64,000 nucleotides of DNA, taken from NCBI RefSeq assembly GCF_001645385.1, contig NZ_LVHI01000002.1:1-64000 (forward strand), written 5' to 3'. The translations under genes were made by a program, and so were the position numbers. The notes below the pieces were generated by a model. It searched no databases, was not told the origin of the DNA, and saw only the letters and a list, made by a program, of their open reading frames with translations. This document shows, piece by piece, positions 38,947 to 48,016 of the stretch. This DNA comes from Rhodococcoides kyotonense. Its GTDB lineage: Bacteria > Actinomycetota > Actinomycetes > Mycobacteriales > Mycobacteriaceae. The number at the start of each line of letters is the position of its first letter. Within the stretch, counting starts at the first letter, position 1.

Positions 38947-40269
38947 GTGGCAACCATTGGACTGTCCTTGGAGTCCGGCTCGATGTATGCCGTCCTGTTC
39001 GACCCACGGGCGGATGCCGTCGTCGCCAACAGAATGACGCCGCTCGACGGTGGCGTCGCCGAAACTCTGCCTGCCGCACTCGACGGCATGCACGCCGCCG
39101 CCAGGCGCCGGAAGCTGACCGTCGATGCGGTCGGCGTCGTGTACTCCTCCGACGCGGAACGCACCGCACTGCAGAAAGTCCTCGACGACTGCACGACGCT
39201 GGACGTGTCGATGGTTTCCGCGTCGTCGTCCTTCCTCGGCTGGCTGGGCCGCTCGTCGGATTTTGCCTACGCGCACCGCGTCCTCCTCTATTACGTGGGT
39301 GACGCGGGGGTGTCGATCTCGTTGGCGGACATTCCCGGTGCGACGCTCACGCCCGCCAAGACGGCCACTCTGGCATCGATCGAACCCGAGAAGATCGGCA
39401 GCACGGTTCCCCTGGCGTGGGAGGTGCTCGACGAGGCCGGCGTCGAGGCCGATTCGGTCGCGTTGTTCGGAGATCGGTCCGAAAGTCGCGATCTCGTCGA
39501 CATTCTGTCGCTGGGCCTCGAGTTGCCTGTCATCCGAGTGTCCGATCCGGACCAGGTGGCCGCGCGGGGTGCCGCGTTGCATGCGGCCGCGTCGAAGCCG
39601 GTGAAGCCGGTCGATCTCCGCAAAGCTGCGCCGACTCCGGCCGCCGTCGAGGCCGAGCCCGAGAAAAAAACAAGGGCGGAAGCCGAGGCCGAGCCTGCCG
39701 CATCGCAGGCTGCGACAACCATTTCTTCTTCCTTGAGACGAACTCCACCATCGCGCAGGAAGATCGTTCTCGCCGCCGCGCTTCTGGCCGCGGTGTTCTC
39801 GGGAGGCGTCGCGCTCGCGTCGACACTTCCCGGTGAGCCCGAACAGGCCGCTGCGCCGACGACGGCCCCGTCCCACGATGCAACCGAGATCGATACCAGT
39901 CTTGCGGGGGCCACGTCGTCGGTCGTGATCGCGGCGCCGCCGGAGACGACGACTCCCGCTCCCGCCGCGCCGGAGACGGTCGACGAGCAACCGGTGTACG
40001 TCGAACCGGTACCCGTCACGTGGGAGTCCGTCGACCCGACCGTTCCGGTTCCGTGGACCGGGACGGTCGAGACCATCACTCCTATTCCGGCGCAAGCCAT
40101 TCCGCCGAATGCAGCAGCAGTTCCCACCACGGTCGATCCGCCTCAGTTCACCATCCCGCCGGTCATTCCCGAGCCGGGCAAGTCTCAGGAGCAGCTGGAG
40201 CAGGAAGCATGGGATCGTCACTGGCAGCACACCGCAGAGTGGTTGGAGCAGGAGATCGTCGGTAACTGA
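38947..40269 (+). CDS. Membrane protein with actin/Hsp70-like N-terminal half and Pro-rich outer tail
   Basis: 440 residues from GTG with AGGAG 6 nt upstream. Residues 1-220 look like an actin-fold half: it starts ATIGLSLESGSMYAVLFDP, then VGVVYSSDAERTALQKVL, YYVGDAGVSISLADIPG, VALFGDRSESRDLVDIL and ARGAALHAAAS, which echo phosphate and adenosine motifs of Hsp70/FGGY-type proteins. An Ala/Glu-rich linker leads to one membrane helix (KIVLAAALLAAVFSGGVALA, about 272-292) and a Thr/Pro/Ala-rich external region ending in an acidic helix. Unknown function; similar proteins occur in mycolate actinomycetes. It may couple cytosolic nucleotide binding to the cell envelope. Confidence 0.82.
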   Translation: MATIGLSLESGSMYAVLFDPRADAVVANRMTPLDGGVAETLPAALDGMHAAARRRKLTVDAVGVVYSSDAERTALQKVLDDCTTLDVSMVSASSSFLGWLGRSSDFAYAHRVLLYYVGDAGVSISLADIPGATLTPAKTATLASIEPEKIGSTVPLAWEVLDEAGVEADSVALFGDRSESRDLVDILSLGLELPVIRVSDPDQVAARGAALHAAASKPVKPVDLRKAAPTPAAVEAEPEKKTRAEAEAEPAASQAATTISSSLRRTPPSRRKIVLAAALLAAVFSGGVALASTLPGEPEQAAAPTTAPSHDATEIDTSLAGATSSVVIAAPPETTTPAPAAPETVDEQPVYVEPVPVTWESVDPTVPVPWTGTVETITPIPAQAIPPNAAAVPTTVDPPQFTIPPVIPEPGKSQEQLEQEAWDRHWQHTAEWLEQEIVGN

Positions 40270-40329
40270 AGCGGTGCCCGGTGACAGAATGGGCGAGAAA
40301 GCGTCGCCGATTGCTCGTCAGGAGAACCG

Positions 40330-41676
40330 ATGTCGGATGTTCGATCGATTGTTGCTGCCGACATGCCGCGAGCGCGGCGTGAACTCGCAGAATTGGTGGC
40401 CTTCCGGTCGGTGCACGACGAACGTCAGTTCCCGCGCGAGGAGTGCGTCGCGGCGGCCGAATGGGTTCGGGCGGCGTTCCTCGATGCAGGCATCGACTCC
40501 GTCGACCTGATCGAGACGACCGACGGTTCGCTCGCTGTCGTGGGCCGTACGCCTGCACCCGTAGGCGCGCCGACGGTTCTGCTGTACTCGCACTACGACG
40601 TCCAACCGCCCGGTGAGCACGCACTGTGGGACAGCGAGCCCTTCGAACTGACCGAACGCGACGGCCGCTGGTACGGCCGCGGCGCTGCGGATTGCAAGGG
40701 CAATCTGATCATGCATCTGCTCGCGTTACGGGCGCTCGGCGGCAACCCGGGAGTCGGCATCACCGTCGTGGCCGAGGGGTCGGAGGAGGTGGGGACCGGG
40801 GGACTGGAGGCACTCGTCGAACAGCGCCCCGAGTTGTTCGACGCCAACGTCATCGTGATCGCCGACACCGGCAACGCAGCCGTCGGCCAACCCACGGTGA
40901 CGACGACTCTGCGCGGCATCGCCAACGTCGTCGTTCGCGTCGACACGCTGGAAGGCGAGGTGCATTCAGGAATGTACGGAGGGCCGGCACCGGACGCACT
41001 GGCGGCTCTCGTGCAGCTGTTGGCGACGTTGCGACACGAGAACGGCGACACCGTCGTCGACGGTCTGGAATCGACGCAAACGTGGGACGGCATCGATTAT
41101 CCTGCGAATCGATTCCGTTCGGATGCAGGCGTTCTGGAGGGTGTCGGGCTGGCCGGATCGTCGTCGGTTGCCGACGCGGTTTGGGCTCGCCCGGCGTTGA
41201 CGATTCTGGGTATCGATTGCGCACCGGTCGTCGGTTCGGCAGCAGCGATATCGCCGACGGCGTCTGCCCGCCTGAATCTGCGTGTGCCGCCCGGAATCGA
41301 CGCGCAGGAGGCGCAGGACGCGTTGGTGGCTCATCTGGAATCTCACGTGCCGTGGGGCGCGCGCATCACGATCGAGCGCGAGGCCATCGGGTCGCCGTTT
41401 CGTGCCCGAACCGACGGTCCTGGTTATGCCGCGTTGTCGGACGCGTTGAGCGAGGCGTTCGGCGCGCCCGTCGCAACCGCGGGGCAGGGTGGGTCGATCC
41501 CGTTGTGCAACGCACTCGCCGAGGCGTTTCCAACTGCAGAGATCGTGTTGATGGGCGTCGAGGAGCCTCAGTGCCGCATTCACGCCCCGAACGAGAGCGT
41601 CGACCCCAGCGAGATCGAGAATCTCGCCGTGGCCGAGGCTCTGTTCCTGCGGACGCTGGCTGCGTCAGACCGATAG
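40330..41676 (+). CDS. M20-family zinc peptidase (dipeptidase-like)
   Basis: 448 residues. Metal ligands are in LLYSHYDVQPPGE (His and Asp), RGAADCKGNL (Asp), VVAEGSEEVGTGG (Glu-Glu catalytic pair), VIADTGNA (Asp) and ECP-like late His in EEPQCRIHAPNE. A lid/dimerisation domain occupies about 190-310. ATG with GGAGAACCG upstream. Same order as Rv2522c next to fas-acpS and bcp. It overlaps convergent bcp by 12 bp. Likely a cytosolic carboxy- or aminoacyl-dipeptidase. Confidence 0.92.
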   Translation: MSDVRSIVAADMPRARRELAELVAFRSVHDERQFPREECVAAAEWVRAAFLDAGIDSVDLIETTDGSLAVVGRTPAPVGAPTVLLYSHYDVQPPGEHALWDSEPFELTERDGRWYGRGAADCKGNLIMHLLALRALGGNPGVGITVVAEGSEEVGTGGLEALVEQRPELFDANVIVIADTGNAAVGQPTVTTTLRGIANVVVRVDTLEGEVHSGMYGGPAPDALAALVQLLATLRHENGDTVVDGLESTQTWDGIDYPANRFRSDAGVLEGVGLAGSSSVADAVWARPALTILGIDCAPVVGSAAAISPTASARLNLRVPPGIDAQEAQDALVAHLESHVPWGARITIEREAIGSPFRARTDGPGYAALSDALSEAFGAPVATAGQGGSIPLCNALAEAFPTAEIVLMGVEEPQCRIHAPNESVDPSEIENLAVAEALFLRTLAASDR

Positions 41677-42138
41677 GTCGCGACGAAGCTTGGCGACGTG
41701 GCCGGTGGCGCGAACGTTGTACTGGGCCACCTCGATCTTGCCCTCCTCGTCGACGAGGAAGGTGGATCGGATGACGCCCTCGTACACCTTGCCGTAGTTC
41801 TTTTTCTCGCCGAACGCGCCCCACGCCTTCAGCGTTGTCTTCTCGACGTCGGACAGCAGCGGGAAGTTCAAGCCCTCGTTGTCGCGGAACTTCGCGAGCT
41901 TTGCTTCCTTGTCCGGAGAGATGCCGACCACCTCGAGGCCTTCGCCGTTCAACTCGGCCAGGCTGTCCCGGAAGTCGCATGCCTGCTTCGTGCAGCCGGG
42001 TGTGCTGGCGGCTGGGTAGAAGTACACGATCACCTTCTTGCCCGCGTAGTCCGACAGCGAGACGGTGTTGCCGTCTGCGTCGGGCAATGAGAACGCCGGG
42101 GCGGTGTCGCCGGGCTCGAGCTTCTTGTTGTCGGTCAC
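41665..42138 (-). CDS. bcp: Peroxiredoxin Bcp (thiol peroxidase)
   Basis: 157 residues from GTG. Peroxidatic and resolving Cys lie in PAASTPGCTKQACDFRDS, an atypical 2-Cys arrangement with five residues between them. KLEPGDTAPAFSLPDADGN and STFLVDEEGKIE are family marks. Reduces hydroperoxides with thioredoxin-type donors. Rv2521 counterpart. Confidence 0.95.
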   Translation of the reverse strand: MTDNKKLEPGDTAPAFSLPDADGNTVSLSDYAGKKVIVYFYPAASTPGCTKQACDFRDSLAELNGEGLEVVGISPDKEAKLAKFRDNEGLNFPLLSDVEKTTLKAWGAFGEKKNYGKVYEGVIRSTFLVDEEGKIEVAQYNVRATGHVAKLRRDLSV

Positions 42139-42215
42139 GTGACGAGAGTATCGAAATGGGCCCGTGCTCTAGGCTCGACTCCGACAGACATGGTTTGCGA
42201 CACGTTGGAGGACAA

Positions 42216-42437
42216 GTGGCCAGGGACACCGACAAGATCGAGCGCGAGATCGAGGCCGCTCGTAATCAGCTCGCCAGCACCCTCGACGAGCTGAGCGTTC
42301 GTGCCAGCCCGAAGCGGATCGTGGAGAGCACGAAGCAGTCGCTGGTCTCGAAGCTGAACGAGCCTCCGGTCAAGTACACCCTCGTGGGCGTCGGCGCAGT
42401 GGTGGCCGTTCTGGTCGTCCGGAAGATCTTCAGCTGA
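42216..42437 (+). CDS. DUF3618 small membrane protein
   Basis: 73 residues from GTG with GGAGG upstream. The N-terminal helix KIEREIEAARNQLASTLDEL is the DUF3618 signature, then ASPKRIVESTK and one C-terminal membrane helix YTLVGVGAVVAVLVVRKIF. Rv2520c-like. Divergent from bcp. Confidence 0.9.
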   Translation: MARDTDKIEREIEAARNQLASTLDELSVRASPKRIVESTKQSLVSKLNEPPVKYTLVGVGAVVAVLVVRKIFS

Positions 42438-42498
42438 CGCGACAGCCGGTCTGACCAGGCGATTTCACATCTGGCGGTTTGTGCTGTTAATGTTTCTT

Positions 42499-42525
42499 CC
42501 GCACCGCAGAGAACACGCGGTGCGG
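42499..42525 (+). other. Hairpin just upstream of tRNA-Lys
   Basis: CCGCACCGC (42499-42507) pairs perfectly with GCGGTGCGG (42517-42525) across a 9-nt loop, ending 4 bp before the tRNA. It may terminate the DUF3618 transcript or guide processing of the tRNA precursor. Confidence 0.6.
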
Positions 42526-42529
42526 ATCG

Positions 42530-42603
42530 GCGCCATTAGCTCAGTTGGTTAGAGCAGCTGACTCTTAATCAGCGGGTCCGGGGTTCGAGTCCCTGATGGC
42601 GCA
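42530..42603 (+). tRNA. tRNA-Lys (anticodon CTT)
   Basis: Acceptor GCGCCAT pairs with ATGGCGC; D arm AGCTCAGTTGGTTAGAGC; anticodon loop CTCTTAA gives CTT; T arm CCGGGGTTCGAGTCCCTG. Discriminator A. 74 nt. CCA is not encoded directly after the discriminator. Confidence 0.97.
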
Positions 42604-42609
42604 CACCAA

Positions 42610-42649
42610 GTGCCCCTGAACAGCGTTTACGCTGTTCAGGGGCACTTTT
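42610..42649. terminator. Rho-independent terminator after tRNA-Lys
   Basis: GTGCCCCTGAACAGCG (42610-42625), 4-nt loop, perfect complement (42630-42645), then TTTT. The stem holds the stop codon of the convergent SDR gene. Confidence 0.92.
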
Positions 42650-43673
42650 CGTTGTGCGAGTCAGATCTACCCGTCACATCGAGGCTTCGAATGCCAGGCT
42701 CGGCCCGCTCGTCGACAGTGAGGTTCGAGCCACGCTGATCGGGCGCGGCAGTGCCCGCCTGTTTCACGGCGGGTTGGGAGCTGAAGACGTTGCCGACCGA
42801 GTTGTCCTTCGGGTGTCGCGCGATGCCCAATCGCCACAGCAACGGCGCGGCGAGGATGTCGAATACGGCTGGCAGGACTGTGAACGCTGCTGTGGCGCTC
42901 TTGTTGACGAGACCGAAGAGGGCGTCGGCGTCGCGTTCGCGACGAGGGTTGCGTACTACCTTCAAGACCGCGGCGGCGACGACGTCGGGGGAGGCGACGG
43001 GCGGGGGCGGCGATCCTGCGCGGCCGATGTAAGTCGCGGCCCGCTCGTAGATGGGGGTGCGGACGGCGCCCGGTGCGACGGAGCTGACGGAAACACCGGG
43101 ATAGCGTCGCGCCTCTTGCCGCAAAACGCGAGTCAGGCCTCGAAGCCCCCATTTCGACGTGACGTAGGAGCTCATCCACGGTGTCGCGATGCGGCCCAAC
43201 AGCGACCCGATGATGATCAGGTGACCCGACCGTTGACGTCGGAACACGGTCAACGTCGAACGTGCCACGTTCGCGGCGCCGAGAAGGTCGACGCCGACGG
43301 TCGCGTCGAAGACGTCGGCGGGGGTATCGAGGAAGGCGCCGTACGACATCACAGCCGCTGAGTGCACGCAGATGTCGAGACCGTCGTACCGGTCGATCAT
43401 CTCGTGAACGACGTGATCCACCTCGTCTCGGTGGGATACGTCGACGGGCTGGACCGACACTTCTTCGGCACCGAGGTCGGTGCATTCGGCGGTAACGGCG
43501 TGCAGGTCGACGCGGCCGCGTGCGCACAGGACCAGCCGGGCGCCGTCGCGGGCGAATCGGTGAGCTGTTGCACGTCCGATACCGCTCGACGCGCCGGTGA
43601 TCATCACCACCGGTGAGGACGAGCGGATGCGGTTTGTGGAGGGGGCAGTGCGGTGGTTGTCAGAGTCTGGCAT
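42636..43673 (-). CDS. Short-chain dehydrogenase/reductase
   Basis: 345 residues from the ATG at 43673; a start 26 codons earlier is possible but adds an unlikely leader. Rossmann ITGASSGIGRATAHRFARDG, NAG-position variant CVHSAAVMSYG, catalytic Ser in IIIGSLLGRIATPW and YVTSKWGLRG (YxxxK). The region past residue 250 is longer than in classic SDRs and partly hydrophobic (FTVLPAVFDILAAPLLWRLG), suggesting membrane association. Substrate unknown; no operon partner. Confidence 0.88.
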   Translation of the reverse strand: MPDSDNHRTAPSTNRIRSSSPVVMITGASSGIGRATAHRFARDGARLVLCARGRVDLHAVTAECTDLGAEEVSVQPVDVSHRDEVDHVVHEMIDRYDGLDICVHSAAVMSYGAFLDTPADVFDATVGVDLLGAANVARSTLTVFRRQRSGHLIIIGSLLGRIATPWMSSYVTSKWGLRGLTRVLRQEARRYPGVSVSSVAPGAVRTPIYERAATYIGRAGSPPPPVASPDVVAAAVLKVVRNPRRERDADALFGLVNKSATAAFTVLPAVFDILAAPLLWRLGIARHPKDNSVGNVFSSQPAVKQAGTAAPDQRGSNLTVDERAEPGIRSLDVTGRSDSHNEKCP

Positions 43674-44065
43674 GAGGATCTGCACCTCGAAATCAGGGAA
43701 CGACGAAGGTAGACGAGCAGCCGACGGCTTTCGAGTGTGGCGCGGTACCAACTGCCCGGTGGTGCGGAGCTGATTCCACGGTACTCCGTTCCGAATCCGA
43801 CACCAGGGTGTCGGGAATGTGGCCGGTGTCCAGGGACACGTTGCAGGCCAGAATCTGTTGCGTCGATAGCGAGGCGAACTGCGTGCTCTTCACGCGTCGA
43901 CAGTGGACGTGATCGGTGGTGCTCGGTTATGGTTCGAAAGTCGGTGGAATGAACAGCCGCTGACCACCACCACCTCAGCAGAGCTTGCTCGGCGACATCA
44001 ATTCTGGCGGGATCTCATCTCGACGTGACCGTTCGGCGAGTCGGTTCGTGAAGTCTGGAGTAGCA
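43674..44065. other. Gene-free divergent interval between SDR and STAS genes
   Basis: About 390 bp. No frame with a plausible start and RBS. It must hold the divergent promoters of the SDR and STAS genes, but I cannot assign boxes. No large repeat seen. Confidence 0.5.
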
Positions 44066-44509
44066 ATGGGCAACGACCTGTTGACCCCGGTTCAGAGCTC
44101 ACCCGTGGACGGGCATGTCGCTCCGCCGCCGGGAACGTGCAAACAATGGCCGATAACACTGCGGCACAAACCATTTCGGGTGACTGTGTCCTCGTCGTTC
44201 GGCTATGAGGTGGTATACGTCCTGGGTGACGTCGATGCCGGGACCGTCGACGAGTTCAGTCGTGCTCTCGACCGAGCGTCGGGGTCGAGCCGGCCTGTTC
44301 TGCTCGACATTACTTCTGTCGAATTCATGTGTGCCGCAGGCTATGCCGCGATAACAGCCTCGTGCGGTGCCAACTCACGCTGGGCGACACGGTGTGTCGT
44401 TCTGGGTCATCGCGGGCACCTCCGCCACATGACACTGTTCGGACTCGGCGATCGAACCGCGATCACCACCTGCCGTCATGTGGCCATGGGAATGCTCGAC
44501 GCGGGTTGA
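44066..44509 (+). CDS. STAS-domain protein, anti-sigma-antagonist-like, without phospho-serine
   Basis: 147 residues from ATG with GGAG 5 nt upstream. A 35-residue N-terminal extension precedes a STAS fold: VVYVLGDVDAGTVDEFSRAL, VLLDITSVEFMCAAGYAAIT, VVLGHRGHLRHMTLFGL. In SpoIIAA-type antagonists the loop reads DSSG and the Ser is phosphorylated; here it is CAAG (about 89-92). Either it is a constitutive antagonist or it serves another role. No anti-sigma kinase or sigma factor is adjacent. Confidence 0.85.
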   Translation: MGNDLLTPVQSSPVDGHVAPPPGTCKQWPITLRHKPFRVTVSSSFGYEVVYVLGDVDAGTVDEFSRALDRASGSSRPVLLDITSVEFMCAAGYAAITASCGANSRWATRCVVLGHRGHLRHMTLFGLGDRTAITTCRHVAMGMLDAG

Positions 44510-44610
44510 ACCGGATCCGGTCGCACTTGCGCTGATGTCGTGATGGCGTGGACAGATTCGCGCTACCGTCCAGTTGTGAGTCCAGCTGGGGCGAGTACCG
44601 ATGGCGCAAA

Positions 44611-44657
44611 CGAAAAGACCCCGCCCTCAACGAAAGTCGCAGGCGGGGTGTTCTCGT
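44611..44657. terminator. Hairpin between STAS and esterase genes
   Basis: ACCCCGCC (44618-44625) pairs with GGCGGGGT (44642-44649), with imperfect flanking pairs (CGAAAAG/TTCTCG) that extend the stem. It lies between convergent genes. Confidence 0.7.
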
Positions 44658-44720
44658 TTCGATTTCTAGCTCGCAGTGACGACTAGGCGCTGCGGCGTGG
44701 CTGCCGCAGCAGCTGACCGA

Positions 44721-46358
44721 CTAGGGCGTGGTGGCGCATTCGAAGCTGCCGGCTTCGTTGGCCGGTCCAGTACCCGTGTATCTCGGCCAGCCGGGATATT
44801 CGCACAACGGGCGCGCTCGATCGCCGTTCTCGCGTGCGATTTGTTCCGTCGGCGCGACGCCATCCGCTACCCACGTCTGCAACGCGCCGAGAGAATCCCA
44901 CACCAAATCGAATTCACCGTTGCCGTGACCGTACCCGGGAACCGTGTAGTACTTGACGCTCTGGTCCAAGTCGCTTCTGCCGTACTTCGATACCAGATTT
45001 TCGTAGTAGTTGGACGTCGCCTGCTGGGGCACGAGCATGTCCGTGTCACCTTGCACCAGGATCAACTTGCCGCCCTTGTCGACGAAGCTGTCGAGGTCGG
45101 TGCTGGTGGCGTCGAATTGCTGCGAGAACGCTTCGACTCGGTCCCTGTACTTCATGTAATCGAACTCCACGGGATTTTCCGTCGAGTCCTGAGCAATGAA
45201 GTACTTCTGCACACCTTCGACGAACCGGTCGTAGTTCGACGTGTCCTCGTCCGTCATCCATATCGACAAGTCGGCCCCGGCCAGCACCGGATACGGTCCG
45301 ACGGTGTCGACACCGTTGGCAAGCGGATACGGCAGACGCTGCGGCTCGCTCGCAAAGGTGATTTCGTCCGCCTGAGCCGGTGTCAGGCAAGGCGTCGACG
45401 TCGAGTCACACAGCAGAGTCGAGACATCGAAGGACTCGGAACATCCTCGTACATCCGAGACGATGCCGTCTTCGATGCCGTCCAGGTCGTCGCATGCGCC
45501 GATCACGGCGTCCGTGACGAACTGCCTGTGCTCGGGATCCAGGTAGTTGCCGGGAACGTCGTAGGCAACGTCCACCATGCCCGACCAACCAGCTACGAAT
45601 GCCTGGTTCTGCGCGGCGGGGTAGTACGCAATGACGCCGTCGTAGTCGTCGGGGTAGCGCTGTGCGGCAACGAGGCTTTCGTGGCCCCCTTTCGATCCGC
45701 CGACATGAAACTGCAGATCGGGCGTCGACCCGTAGAACTGCTCGACCACAGCGATGGCGGCGTCACGGGTTCTCTTGACGGATTCGCCTGCATAGTTGGC
45801 CAGCGCGGTCGGGTTCAGCGCGAAACTACCGGGTGCGTTCTCGCCGACGTCCGTTCCACCGTCGCTGCCGAAAGTTACGTAACCTTGGTCGATCGGCGGG
45901 AGGGGAACATCCGTGGACGGACTTGCGTCCGAAGCGTCCGGGTCGGCGTCGCCCGTGCCGGGTACGTTGTCGAGTCCGGTCACGACGGTGCCGTTGTAGC
46001 CTCCGCCGCCCATCTGAACGGTTGTACCGTTCCACTCGACCGGAAGATTCACCTGAAATCGGATCGGGGGTGCTGCTGGATCGACGGCGTCGATCGCGCC
46101 GGTGACCTGGCAGTAATCTCGCTCCTCCACAGGGGATTTCGCGATTGTTGCCTCCGTCAGGTGTGCGCCCGACGTCGGCAACGCGATGCGCGATGCGTCG
46201 AGTTCGAAACCGGACAACGCAGTGCAGGAAGCGACGGCGTCACTGACAACGCGTTGCGTTGTCGGCGTGGTGGCGCCGGAACTTTCGTTGCTGCCGTTGG
46301 CGCATGCGGAGGTCAGCGCAACCACAGCAACTGTCACGACGGTCATCGTGTGTCTCAA
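44721..46358 (-). CDS. Secreted lipoprotein esterase, tannase/feruloyl esterase family
   Basis: 545 residues. Lipobox VVALTSACANGS (Cys near 19), so likely tethered outside the membrane. Nucleophile in FHVGGSKGGHESLVAAQRYP (GxSxG), acid Asp in LVQGDTDMLVP and His in PGYGHGNGEFDLVW form the alpha/beta-hydrolase triad. A Ca-binding-type loop DDLDGIEDGIVSD and paired Cys (GACDD, RGCSES, TLLCDST, TPCLTP) are usual for PF07519, a family that also contains feruloyl esterases and MHETase. TTG start with GAGG 4 nt upstream; an ATG four codons later is possible. An MHS transporter lies upstream on the same strand. Natural ester unknown. Confidence 0.88.
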   Translation of the reverse strand: MRHTMTVVTVAVVALTSACANGSNESSGATTPTTQRVVSDAVASCTALSGFELDASRIALPTSGAHLTEATIAKSPVEERDYCQVTGAIDAVDPAAPPIRFQVNLPVEWNGTTVQMGGGGYNGTVVTGLDNVPGTGDADPDASDASPSTDVPLPPIDQGYVTFGSDGGTDVGENAPGSFALNPTALANYAGESVKRTRDAAIAVVEQFYGSTPDLQFHVGGSKGGHESLVAAQRYPDDYDGVIAYYPAAQNQAFVAGWSGMVDVAYDVPGNYLDPEHRQFVTDAVIGACDDLDGIEDGIVSDVRGCSESFDVSTLLCDSTSTPCLTPAQADEITFASEPQRLPYPLANGVDTVGPYPVLAGADLSIWMTDEDTSNYDRFVEGVQKYFIAQDSTENPVEFDYMKYRDRVEAFSQQFDATSTDLDSFVDKGGKLILVQGDTDMLVPQQATSNYYENLVSKYGRSDLDQSVKYYTVPGYGHGNGEFDLVWDSLGALQTWVADGVAPTEQIARENGDRARPLCEYPGWPRYTGTGPANEAGSFECATTP

Positions 46359-46433
46359 GAAGCCTCATTTCCATTGTGCAGCAAAGAACACTCACCGACT
46401 TCGGGCATGCGCCAGGCGAGGGTCAGGCGAGGG

Positions 46434-47801
46434 TCAGCGAGTGGCCCGAGCCGGAACCGGGTGCGTCTCTGCCGCTCGGTCGGTCCGCCGTGCCCGCAGC
46501 GAGAGAACCAAGAGGCACACCAGAGCGACCACTGCCAGGGCGGTGATCATCAAACCCACACGCCAGATGTTCGACACGTGGCCGTTCACGAGAGCAACCA
46601 TCGCCATCGGTGCCATGCCGCCGAGAATCGCTGCGGCCTGATATCCCAGCGAAGCACCCGAATAGCGAATTTCAGCCGGGAACAGCTCTGCGAACAGGGC
46701 AGCCTGGGGACCGGTCTGGAACGACATGACGAAACACGACACGATCAAGGCAATAGCGAAGGGCCAGATCTTGCCGGAGCCCGAGGATTGAATCAGCATC
46801 CACATCGGAATAGCCCACAGGCCCATGCCGGCAATGCCGATTCCGTAGATGAGGCGACGCCCGTAGACGTCCGAGAGATGAGCCGTGAACGGCACCATGG
46901 GAATCAGGACTGCGGCGCCGACCATGATGATCCACAGGACGTCAGCTCGCGCCATCCCCAGGTTGGTCGTCGCGACCTGGATGGAACCGGTGATCGTGAT
47001 GTAGAACATTGCAATACCGACCAGATAGGTCCCCCCGGCGAGGAGGACCGTGCTGAGGTTTCGTCGAAGAACTTGGAAAACCGGCGATTTCTGCTGGGCC
47101 GGCGTGGTAGCCAGCTTCTCTTCGACCTTCTGGAATTCCGGAGTCTCCTCCAAATACTTGTGGATTCCGAAAGCAACTAAGATCATGACCAAGCTGATCC
47201 AGAACGGCACTCTCCAACCCCACGACATGAATGCCTCGGGTGAGACCAGCCATGCGACGACAAGAAATATGCCGTTACCCAGAACAACGCCGATCGGAAT
47301 ACCGAGTTGTGCGAAGCTGCCGAAGAATCCGCGACGGTTGGCCGGCGCGTATTCCGTTGCCAACAGGACTGCGCCGCCCCATTGAGCGCCCACCGCGAGA
47401 CCTTGGCAGATGCGGAGTGTGACGAGCAGTACCGGTGCAAGCCAGACGATTTCCGTGTTGGGCACGAAACCGATCAACGCAGTGGCAATGCCCATCAACA
47501 GTGTTGCGAACACCAGTACGGGTTTGCGCCCGATCCTGTCGCCGAAGTGGCCGGAGATGATCCCACCGACCGGGCGGGCGATGAAGCCGATGGCAACCGT
47601 GGCAAACGCGTTGAGAGCTGCTACGACCTCGTTGTCCGTGGCGAAGAATGTCTTGCTGAAAACGAGTGCAGCTGCAGTGCCGTAAATGTAGAAGTCGTAC
47701 CACTCGAGAGAGGTGGCCAGAGCGGCGGCGAAAGCTGCCTTTCTCGCGGCCTTCTGTTGTGACGCCGGCGGTGCGGCCGGGGTGTCGGGCGACACTGACA
47801 T
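46434..47801 (-). CDS. MHS-family (MFS) metabolite:proton symporter
   Basis: 455 residues, 12 hydrophobic helices. AALATSLEWYDFYIYGTAAAL (with the SLEWYDF signature), GHFGDRIGRKPVLVFATLLMG (motif A) and YAPANRRGFFGSFAQLGIPIG mark the metabolite:H+ symporter group, which imports organic acids such as shikimate, citrate, ketoglutarate or aromatic acids. ATG with GAGGG upstream. It lies 75 bp upstream of the esterase gene, suggesting an esterase-uptake pair: outside hydrolysis, then import of the freed acid. The substrate is inferred only as an organic acid. Confidence 0.92.
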   Translation of the reverse strand: MSVSPDTPAAPPASQQKAARKAAFAAALATSLEWYDFYIYGTAAALVFSKTFFATDNEVVAALNAFATVAIGFIARPVGGIISGHFGDRIGRKPVLVFATLLMGIATALIGFVPNTEIVWLAPVLLVTLRICQGLAVGAQWGGAVLLATEYAPANRRGFFGSFAQLGIPIGVVLGNGIFLVVAWLVSPEAFMSWGWRVPFWISLVMILVAFGIHKYLEETPEFQKVEEKLATTPAQQKSPVFQVLRRNLSTVLLAGGTYLVGIAMFYITITGSIQVATTNLGMARADVLWIIMVGAAVLIPMVPFTAHLSDVYGRRLIYGIGIAGMGLWAIPMWMLIQSSGSGKIWPFAIALIVSCFVMSFQTGPQAALFAELFPAEIRYSGASLGYQAAAILGGMAPMAMVALVNGHVSNIWRVGLMITALAVVALVCLLVLSLRARRTDRAAETHPVPARATR

Positions 47802-47952
47802 GACTGCCCTCTTTCTGGTTTGTGGCGGATTTGCCGATGGTCGAGAAATGACCGAAACCTTGAACAATGTCTCGCGCCGAAGCGTAAGTGATGTTCGCCA
47901 CTAATGTCAATGATCGATTTGCTTCGAAAATCAGGAATATTTCGACGGCGAA

Positions 47953-47997
47953 TAGCCCAGTGGAAACCGCGTGGTATACGCGAAATCGACTGGGCTA
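47953..47997. terminator. Nested hairpin between the hydratase and transporter genes
   Basis: TAGCCCAGT (47953-47961) pairs with ACTGGGCTA (47989-47997), with an inner CGCGT/ACGCG stem. It lies just past the hydratase stop codon on the minus strand and separates the catabolic operon from the transporter. Confidence 0.75.
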
Positions 47998-48016
47998 CTT
48001 GCCTTTTTCGGGTAAG

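Noticed and set aside
46412-46442. Short direct repeat (AGGCGAGGGTC) at the end of the transporter gene
   Set aside because: Only two 12-bp copies, partly coding; too small to interpret.
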